A stretch of DNA of 36,343 nt, from positions 1 through 36,343 of the forward strand of contig NSHO01000003.1 of NCBI GenBank assembly GCA_002737105.1, given 5' to 3'. Position 1 is the first letter of the stretch; each line of letters begins with the position of its first letter. A program made the position numbers and the translations under genes. The notes below the pieces were generated by a model, which was given only the letters and a program-made list of their open reading frames with translations, ran no database searches and had not been told where the DNA came from. Positions 31,005 to 36,343 of the stretch are shown here, in pieces. Origin of the DNA: Flavobacteriales bacterium (GTDB lineage: Bacteria > Bacteroidota > Bacteroidia > Flavobacteriales > Flavobacteriaceae).

Positions 31005-31118
31005 AAAATCTTGTATTTGTCAAGCTGAACTTGATTCAGCTTCTATAAACTAATGATAATCAATATTTATAGATTCCGAAATAAATTCGGAATGACAGCA
31101 TACTTACTTTTTAGGCAG
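30997..31118. terminator. Interrupted terminator between parD and murA
   Basis: CTGCCTAAAAA (30997-31007) and TTTTTAGGCAG (31108-31118) are perfect 11-bp arms with 100 nt between them, almost all of it a REPIN-like element. Closed up, they would make a typical bidirectional terminator whose left arm contains the parD stop. Confidence 0.5.
31016..31097. repeat. REPIN-like doublet palindrome, copy 3
   Basis: Contains AAGCTGAA/TTCAGCTT around CTTGA (31022-31042) and ATTCCGAA/TTCGGAAT around ATAAA (31073-31093); starts TTTGTC and ends GACA. It is the inverted counterpart of copy 1 (4813-4897). Confidence 0.75.
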
Positions 31119-31126
31119 CTGTAAAT

Positions 31127-32437
31127 TTATACTCTTACGATATTCGCGCCAAGCGCTCTTAATCGTTCGTCTATTCTTTCGTAACCTCTATCAATTTGTT
31201 CGATATTTTGTATAGTACTTGTGCCTTTTGCAGAAAGTGCTGCAATTAATAACGAAATACCCGCTCTAATATCTGGCGAACTCATCACAGTAGCTTTCAA
31301 TTGTGATTGAAAATTGTGCCCCATTACCACTGCTCTGTGTGGGTCGCACAACATAATTTTTGCACCCATATCTATTAGTTTATCTACAAAGAACAAGCGG
31401 CTTTCAAACATTTTTTGATGAATTAACACATCTCCTTTTGCTTGGGTAGCAACTACTAAAACTATACTCAATAAATCAGGAGTAAATCCTGGCCAAGGCG
31501 CATCAGAAACCGTTAATATAGACCCGTCAATATCGGTTTTAATTTCATACCCCTCTTTGTGAGCAGGAATGTAAATATCGTCTCCTTTTTGTTCTAACGT
31601 AATTCCAAGTTTTCTAAATACATTCGGAATTTGTCCTAAGTTTTCCCAGCTTACATTTTTAATCGTAATTTCGCTTTTTGTCATAGCCGCTAAACCAATC
31701 CAGGAGCCAATTTCAATCATATCTGGTAAAATTCTGTGTTCACAACCACCTAAAGTTTCCACACCTTCAATAGTAAGTAAATTAGAACCAATACCGGTAA
31801 TCTTAGCACCCATTGAATTTAGCATTTTGCATAACTGTTGCAAATACGGTTCGCAAGCTGCGTTGTAAATTGTAGTAGTGCCTTCGGCTAAAACAGCTGC
31901 CATAACAATATTAGCCGTTCCTGTAACAGAAGCTTCATCTAATAACATGTAAGCACCTTTTAATCGGCCTTCGTTTTCTACACCATAAAAATGGTCTTCT
32001 CTGTTGTATCTAAATTTTGCACCTAAATTAATAAACCCTTCAAAATGCGTATCTAAACGGCGTCTTCCAATTTTGTCGCCGCCTGGTTTTGGTATAAATC
32101 CTTTTCCAAAACGTGCCAATAATGGTCCTACAATCATAATAGAGCCACGTAAACTGCCACCTTCTTTTTTGAAAGCTTCTGTTTCTAAATAGCCAACATT
32201 TACTTCATCAGCCTGAAAAGTGTAATCACCAGGTCCGTTTTTCTGAATTTTAACTCCTAAATTACCCAATAAAGTAATTAGTTTATTTACATCAATAATA
32301 TCAGGAATATTAGTAACTCTAACTTTTTCTGAAGTTAACAAAACAGGACATAAAACCTGTAACGCTTCGTTTTTGGCACCTTGTGGTTGCACATCTCCTT
32401 TTAAGGCCTTTCCGCCTTCAATTTTGAATGTTCCCAT
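31127..32437 (-). CDS. murA: UDP-N-acetylglucosamine 1-carboxyvinyltransferase, Asp-type active site
   Basis: First committed step of peptidoglycan synthesis: PEP plus UDP-GlcNAc. The 436-residue protein starts MGTFKIEGGKALKGDVQPQGAKN with the catalytic Lys22-Asn23, and repeats the EPSP-synthase-like fold through to GYERIDERLRALGANI. The active-site loop reads FIPKPGGDKIGRRRLDTH: Asp121 stands where E. coli MurA has Cys115 (GGCAIGARPVD), the residue alkylated by fosfomycin. Asp at this site is known from Mycobacterium, Chlamydia and Borrelia to preserve activity and give fosfomycin insensitivity. The start codon directly follows the stop of the DUF4290 gene (32438-32440), so the three-gene operon is tight. 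Confidence 0.95.
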   Translation of the reverse strand: MGTFKIEGGKALKGDVQPQGAKNEALQVLCPVLLTSEKVRVTNIPDIIDVNKLITLLGNLGVKIQKNGPGDYTFQADEVNVGYLETEAFKKEGGSLRGSIMIVGPLLARFGKGFIPKPGGDKIGRRRLDTHFEGFINLGAKFRYNREDHFYGVENEGRLKGAYMLLDEASVTGTANIVMAAVLAEGTTTIYNAACEPYLQQLCKMLNSMGAKITGIGSNLLTIEGVETLGGCEHRILPDMIEIGSWIGLAAMTKSEITIKNVSWENLGQIPNVFRKLGITLEQKGDDIYIPAHKEGYEIKTDIDGSILTVSDAPWPGFTPDLLSIVLVVATQAKGDVLIHQKMFESRLFFVDKLIDMGAKIMLCDPHRAVVMGHNFQSQLKATVMSSPDIRAGISLLIAALSAKGTSTIQNIEQIDRGYERIDERLRALGANIVRV

Positions 32438-33265
32438 TTATATTGTGTTATTAGGATTGTTTTTTGGTTTAAAATTTTTTGCGCCTTTATAATTTGGGTT
32501 ATTTAAATTGGCTTTTGTATTATCTGGTGCATTCGGTTTTGTAGTTGAAGGTGCACTTGAATTTCTGTTTTGCTGTGGTCTGTTTTGGTTTGCTGGTGGT
32601 CTGTTTGGATTTCTATTTGTATTAGTTGTTTCATTTTTAGTGAAAAACTGGGTTTTATTTGACTGTTTTTTATTTACTTTTAATAAATTTTGAGAAGTAG
32701 AAAGTTCTTCTTTCATTGACGTTAGGTTTAATTCACCATTAGACAATTCTAATAAATGATTAAAAATAACTTCATCAGTAACCGTATCTTTGTTCCAACT
32801 CAAAAAGCTTTTTTTCATGTGATTGGCAATCACAATGGTTAAGGCATTTTTTAGTTCACCTTCCTCCCATTTTCGGGCCACATCAATCATGTATTTGATG
32901 TTGTTTCCGTAAAAACGGTATTTTGGAAAGTTTTGTGGATAAGCCAAACGATCTGGTTTCAATTGCACTACTTCTCTTGTAGGAATTGGGTAGGGTGAAT
33001 CGATATCTAATTTAAAATCAGACATGATAAACAATTGATCCCAAAGTTTGTGTTGAAAATCAAGCACATCGCGTAAATGTGGATTTAAATTTCCCAATAC
33101 CAAAATTACATAACGTGCGCCTTTGTTGCGTTTTTCTCTATCTTCGATAGCTGTAATTTGGTTAATTAAATTTTGTACATATCTTCCGTATTCAGGAATA
33201 ATCAAATGTTCCCGTTGCGAATTGTATTCTAAATATTTAATTGATTCTTCGTTGTTGTATGACAT
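32438..33265 (-). CDS. DUF4290 protein with Asn/Pro-rich tail
   Basis: The 275-residue protein matches DUF4290, a family I know from Bacteroidota next to murA. Residues 1-190 are a soluble, mainly helical domain (YLEYNSQREHLIIPEYGRYV; RYVILVLGNLNPHLRDV; YGNNIKYMIDVARKWEEGELKN). Residues about 195-275 are low complexity, rich in Asn, Pro, Lys and Thr (NRNPNRPPANQNRP), with no aromatic clusters, and almost certainly disordered. There is no signal peptide or membrane helix. It sits between DUF493 (2 bp away) and murA (stop adjacent to the murA ATG). Function unknown; a link to wall synthesis is only suggested by the operon. Confidence 0.85.
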   Translation of the reverse strand: MSYNNEESIKYLEYNSQREHLIIPEYGRYVQNLINQITAIEDREKRNKGARYVILVLGNLNPHLRDVLDFQHKLWDQLFIMSDFKLDIDSPYPIPTREVVQLKPDRLAYPQNFPKYRFYGNNIKYMIDVARKWEEGELKNALTIVIANHMKKSFLSWNKDTVTDEVIFNHLLELSNGELNLTSMKEELSTSQNLLKVNKKQSNKTQFFTKNETTNTNRNPNRPPANQNRPQQNRNSSAPSTTKPNAPDNTKANLNNPNYKGAKNFKPKNNPNNTI

Positions 33266-33267
33266 AC

Positions 33268-33552
33268 TTATAATGAAATAATTCCTTCTATAGTTCCTAA
33301 TTCTTGGTATTTTTCAATCACCTTATCAGCATTTTGCATGGTAACGTTAATTGAAATACTTGTATATTTTCCTGTTTTTGAGGCCTGCGTTTTTATAACG
33401 GCACCCATATTATTAAAGGTATTTTCAACTAAATTAACGTTTGTAGCATTAGTTGGAACAATAAATTTATACAAATACACAGCAGGCCAGGTTGTTGATT
33501 CTTCTAGTTCAGATTTAAGTCTAATGTAAAAATCTTCTGTCTTTTTATCCAT
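33268..33552 (-). CDS. DUF493 (YbeD-like) protein
   Basis: The 94-residue cytoplasmic protein has the ACT-like ferredoxin fold expected of DUF493: ESTTWPAVYLYKFIVPTNATNVNLVENTF, then SKTGKYTSISINVTMQNADKVIEKYQELGTIEGIISL. E. coli YbeD is the best-known relative and has no settled function, though its ACT-like fold suggests ligand or protein binding. First gene of the operon with DUF4290 and murA: stop and next start are 2 bp apart. ATG start 24 nt downstream of a -7 box. Confidence 0.88.
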   Translation of the reverse strand: MDKKTEDFYIRLKSELEESTTWPAVYLYKFIVPTNATNVNLVENTFNNMGAVIKTQASKTGKYTSISINVTMQNADKVIEKYQELGTIEGIISL

Positions 33553-33575
33553 GTAAAATTAATATAATAAAGCAA

Positions 33576-33583
33576 CAAATATA
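33576..33583 (-). promoter_or_regulatory. -7 box for the DUF493-DUF4290-murA operon
   Basis: Minus-strand TATATTTG (TAnnTTTG), 23 nt from the ATG at 33552. Confidence 0.45.
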
Positions 33584-33646
33584 CATTTATAATGTTTGAT
33601 TTGAAAATATAAATAATTAAGATTTTCAAAATAAAAAAAATGATAG

Positions 33647-33654
33647 TACATTTG
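33647..33654 (+). promoter_or_regulatory. -7 box for the AAA_28-recQ-fmt operon
   Basis: TACATTTG (TAnnTTTG), 17 nt from the ATG at 33672. Confidence 0.45.
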
Positions 33655-33671
33655 ATTTTTAAAGCCGTAAA

Positions 33672-34208
33672 ATGGATAAGAAAATCATACTACTAATTGG
33701 TGGTCCTAGTTCTGGAAAAACAACATTAATGAATCATTTGGAAGCTGAAGGTTATATTTGTTATCCTGAAATTTCTAGAGAAGTTATTTTGAAAGCCCGA
33801 GAAGAAGGAATTGATTATTTATTTTTAGAAAATCCGATGCTTTTTAGTGAAAGACTTTTAGAAGGAAGAATCAAACAATACGAAAATGCAAGTACTGAAG
33901 GAAAACATGTTTTTATAGACCGGGGCATTCCTGATGTGGTTGCCTACATGGATTATATTGGTGATACCTATCCTGAAAAATTTATAGCCGCTTGCGAAAC
34001 CTATAAATATGACATGGTTTTTTTATTACCACCTTGGGAAGAAATTTACACCAGTGATGCGGAACGATATGAAAGTTATGAAGAAGCATCAAAAATTCAT
34101 CATTTTTTAGTAGATACCTATACAAAATATGGATATGATTTACATGAAGTACCTAAAACTTCTGTTGCAGCACGATTTCAATTTATTATCAATCATTTAA
34201 AATCCTAA
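33672..34208 (+). CDS. AAA_28-type P-loop ATPase/kinase-like protein
   Basis: The 178-residue protein has Walker A GGPSSGKTT (10-18), a Walker B-like strand (HVFIDRGIPDVVAYMDY, about 80-96) and VFLLPPWEEIYTSDAERYESYEEA, a layout of the AAA_28 family related to the kinase part of NadR and to Ttd14-like proteins. This suggests phosphotransfer to a small molecule, but the substrate is unknown. Length is normal for the family. ATG start 17 nt after a -7 box. recQ begins 9 nt after its stop and fmt follows, so the three are probably one transcript; no functional connection between them is evident. Confidence 0.85.
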   Translation: MDKKIILLIGGPSSGKTTLMNHLEAEGYICYPEISREVILKAREEGIDYLFLENPMLFSERLLEGRIKQYENASTEGKHVFIDRGIPDVVAYMDYIGDTYPEKFIAACETYKYDMVFLLPPWEEIYTSDAERYESYEEASKIHHFLVDTYTKYGYDLHEVPKTSVAARFQFIINHLKS

Positions 34209-34217
34209 TTCGATCTA

Positions 34218-36101
34218 ATGAACCAACCGTTAGAGTTATTAAAAGCGCATTGGAAACATACTGCTTTTAGACCTACTCAGGAAGAAATTATTAATACTGT
34301 TTTGCTCGGTAAAGATACTTTTGTCTTGTTACCAACTGGCGGTGGAAAATCAATTTGTTTTCAAATCCCTGCACTCATAAAACCAGGCATTTGTTTGGTC
34401 ATTTCTCCGCTTGTAGCTTTAATGAAAGACCAAGTTGAAAATTTAAAAAACAAAAACATAAAAGCCATTGCATTAACGGGTGGCATTTCATTTGAAGAAA
34501 CTAATAATTTACTTGATAATTGTGCATTCGGTGGTTATAAATTTTTATATCTCTCTCCCGAACGCTTGCAGCAAGACTGGGTTTTGGAACGAATTAAAAA
34601 TCTGAATATAAATTTAATAGCCATAGACGAAGCGCATTGCGTGAGCCAATGGGGACATGATTTCAGACCCGCTTATTTAAAAATTTCAACATTAAAAGAC
34701 TACTTTTCTGTGCCTTTTGTTGCATTAACGGCTACAGCCACACCAAGAGTTCAAAAGGATATTTGTACCCTATTACAATTAAAAAACCCAGTTGTTTTTA
34801 AAAATTCCTTTTCGCGAGAGAATTTAGGATATCATATTATTAAAACCGAAGACCAATTGGGGAAACTCAAACAAATACTCTTAAAATATCCTGAACCATC
34901 AATTGTATATGTAAAAAATAGAAAATCCTGTATAGAAATTAGCAAAGTACTTATAGATTTTGGCTTTACAGCAACGTATTATCACGGTGGATTATCTGTA
35001 AAAGAAAAAGATAAAAACATGCAACTTTGGTTAGATGAGAAAGCTAAAATAATAGTAGCTACAAATGCATTTGGTATGGGGATTGACAAACCAAATGTAA
35101 AAACGGTAATACATTTACAAATTCCTGATAATATTGAAAATTACTATCAAGAAGCTGGTAGAGCTGGAAGAAATGGGGAAACAGCATTTGCTTTATTGTT
35201 AACTCCAAAAGTAAAATCAGAAAATTTATTGCAGATGTTTGCCGGTAATTTACCAAATAAAGAAATGCTTCAATTGGTGTATAAAAACCTAAACAATCAT
35301 TTCCAAATCGCTTATGGAGAAGGTTTTCAAGAGGTTTTTTATTTAAATTTAAACCAATTTTGTACAAAATTTAATACACAGTCAAATAAAACATTTGCTT
35401 GTTTACAATTTTTAGACCGTCAAGGCATTATAACGCTAGATTATTTAAAAAGTAATAAAGCCAGTTTACAATTTAATATTGAAAGTCGAGAAGTTATAAG
35501 ATATTGCAGTTTAAACACAAAAGATGCGTTAATAATAGAAACCATTTTAAGAAACTACACTGGTGTTTTTGAGCAAATTACACAAATTAATACAGCATTA
35601 ATTGCGAAAAAATCAGGCAAACCCGAAGAAAAAGTTGTTACTGTTTTAAAGAAATTAGAAGCACTAGAAATGATTTCCTTAAAACTTCAAAGCAGTGACA
35701 TTTCTATTTTGTATAACGAGCCAAGAGAAGACAATTATACTATAAACCGAGTAATTAAAGTATTAGAAAACCAAAATCAGATTAAATCATCGCAATACGA
35801 TCAAATGCTTCTTTTTGTAAGCGATACTTCTCAATGTAAATCGGTTTTAATTTCGAATTATTTTGGAGAAGAAAATCCTAAAAACTGTGGAATTTGCTCG
35901 TTTTGTAACTCACAAAAAAAATCGGAACCTAAATCTGTTTTAGAACAAATTCAAAATCTATTATATAAAGGAGTACTTTCTTCAAATGAAATAGAAAACG
36001 TACTTAATTTTTCATCAGAAGAAATTATCTTTGCCCTGCAAAACTTATTAGAAAATGATATTATTTATTTGAATTCAGATAATCAATATCAAATTAAGTA
36101 A
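34218..36101 (+). CDS. recQ: RecQ-family ATP-dependent DNA helicase (short form, no HRDC)
   Basis: 3'-5' DNA helicase in recombination repair. The 627 residues show Walker A LPTGGGKS (38-45), DEAH (137-140) followed by CVSQWGHDFRPAY, the RecQ aromatic-rich loop, TATATPRV (motif III), YYHGGLSVKEKD, ATNAFGMGIDKPNV and motif VI YYQEAGRAGRNGE. The C-terminal zinc-binding Cys set is seen in SQCKSVL ... NCGICSFC, and a winged-helix tail follows. No HRDC domain is present; Bacteroidota usually have this short RecQ besides a longer one with HRDC. ATG start, 9 nt after the AAA_28 gene; fmt starts 27 nt downstream, an arrangement common in Flavobacteria. Confidence 0.93.
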   Translation: MNQPLELLKAHWKHTAFRPTQEEIINTVLLGKDTFVLLPTGGGKSICFQIPALIKPGICLVISPLVALMKDQVENLKNKNIKAIALTGGISFEETNNLLDNCAFGGYKFLYLSPERLQQDWVLERIKNLNINLIAIDEAHCVSQWGHDFRPAYLKISTLKDYFSVPFVALTATATPRVQKDICTLLQLKNPVVFKNSFSRENLGYHIIKTEDQLGKLKQILLKYPEPSIVYVKNRKSCIEISKVLIDFGFTATYYHGGLSVKEKDKNMQLWLDEKAKIIVATNAFGMGIDKPNVKTVIHLQIPDNIENYYQEAGRAGRNGETAFALLLTPKVKSENLLQMFAGNLPNKEMLQLVYKNLNNHFQIAYGEGFQEVFYLNLNQFCTKFNTQSNKTFACLQFLDRQGIITLDYLKSNKASLQFNIESREVIRYCSLNTKDALIIETILRNYTGVFEQITQINTALIAKKSGKPEEKVVTVLKKLEALEMISLKLQSSDISILYNEPREDNYTINRVIKVLENQNQIKSSQYDQMLLFVSDTSQCKSVLISNYFGEENPKNCGICSFCNSQKKSEPKSVLEQIQNLLYKGVLSSNEIENVLNFSSEEIIFALQNLLENDIIYLNSDNQYQIK

Positions 36102-36128
36102 GTACTAAATTTATTAGCGAATACTATA

Positions 36129-36343
36129 ATGGAAAAATTAAGAATAATATTTATGGGAACGCCCGACTTTGCAGTTGGCATTCTCGATACTATATGCAAC
36201 AGTCAATTTGAAGTTGTTGCCGTAATTACAGCACCTGACAAACCCGCTGGACGTGGACAGAAAGTTGCTGTTAGCTCCGTAAAGACCTACGCTTTAACCA
36301 AAAACATTCCCATTTTACAGCCAACAAATTTAAAAAATGATGA
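36129..36343 (+). CDS. fmt: Methionyl-tRNA formyltransferase (5' part only)
   Basis: Formylates Met-tRNAfMet for translation initiation. The window contains the first 71 codons, from ATG 36129 (MEKLRIIFMGTPDFAVGILDTICNS) to the window end. The N-terminal formyltransferase strand MGTPDFAV and the loop ITAPDKPAGRGQKVAVSSVK are exact Fmt signatures. The catalytic Asn-His-Asp region and the C-terminal tRNA-binding domain lie outside the window, so integrity cannot be judged. Probably cotranscribed with recQ. Confidence 0.93.
   Translation, partial: MEKLRIIFMGTPDFAVGILDTICNSQFEVVAVITAPDKPAGRGQKVAVSSVKTYALTKNIPILQPTNLKND

Noticed and set aside
31005..31126. A remnant ParE toxin gene after parD
   Set aside because: The stretch is accounted for by the interrupted terminator arms and the REPIN-like repeat; no frame with ParE-like residues is visible on the plus strand.
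34218..36101. Truncated RecQ because the HRDC domain is missing
   Set aside because: The protein ends naturally with a stop after the zinc and winged-helix region, and short RecQ proteins of this length are common in the phylum.

Overview
The window is a stretch of ordinary chromosome from a low-GC member of the Bacteroidota, most likely a Flavobacteriaceae species close to Flavobacterium. Four things point there. The base composition is very AT-rich. Many genes have a Bacteroidota-type -7 box (TAnnTTTG) a short way upstream of the start. Several proteins belong to families largely confined to this phylum (DUF4290, DUF4293, DUF4920, the DbpA-like helicase with a DEFD box, Rho with a long disordered insert). 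The gene neighbourhoods (PASTA protein-rluD beside ddl-coaD; recQ-fmt) also fit. I see no rRNA, tRNA, CRISPR array, transposase, integrase or phage gene, and no riboswitch I could support.

Layout. 1-4794: an incomplete DUF4920 lipoprotein, ilvE, the PASTA protein-rluD pair and the divergent ddl-coaD pair. 4922-9354: a DbpA-like RNA helicase, a secreted M14 metallopeptidase, and a NUDIX protein with pyrE, whose start codons are 7 bp apart. 9523-12916: a minus-strand operon of rhodanese, Kef-type antiporter and CvfB-like S1 protein. 13039-14773: a self-contained marR-nitroreductase-yceI operon with two operator-like palindromes over its promoter. 14836-18054: DUF1573 protein and valS. 18102-18751: a DUF6364/PIN toxin-antitoxin pair lodged between valS and rho. 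18898-26030: rho, DUF4293 protein, phosphodiesterase, truA with an ABC exporter, and lpdA. 26124-30227: glmM, an AcpH-like protein and a CLC channel. 30228-30758 is the only gene-free stretch above 300 bp. 30759-36343: an orphan ParD antitoxin, the DUF493-DUF4290-murA operon, and the AAA_28 ATPase-recQ-fmt operon (fmt cut by the window end).

Most genes are housekeeping: peptidoglycan precursors (ddl, glmM, murA), coenzyme A, pyrimidine and branched-chain amino acid synthesis, tRNA charging and modification, rRNA modification and transcription termination. The accessory content is two toxin-antitoxin loci (one a solo antitoxin) and the MarR oxidative/electrophile-type operon.

The most interesting material is between the genes. 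(1) 30284-30493 holds ten consecutive 21-bp units whose left half is G-rich and right half C-rich, mirrored around a palindrome. (2) A REPIN-like doublet palindrome family has three full copies, each between convergent genes, and one half copy; one full copy sits inside the loop of what looks like an older bidirectional terminator. (3) The DUF6364/PIN module is bracketed by a 27-nt direct repeat that is itself the terminator hairpin of valS and of rho. (4) Several families of iterated short words lie just after stop codons; one set supplies the -7 box of truA. MurA carries Asp instead of the fosfomycin-target Cys. Two genes (pyrE and the helicase) have the -7 box exactly 4 nt before the ATG, which predicts leaderless mRNAs.
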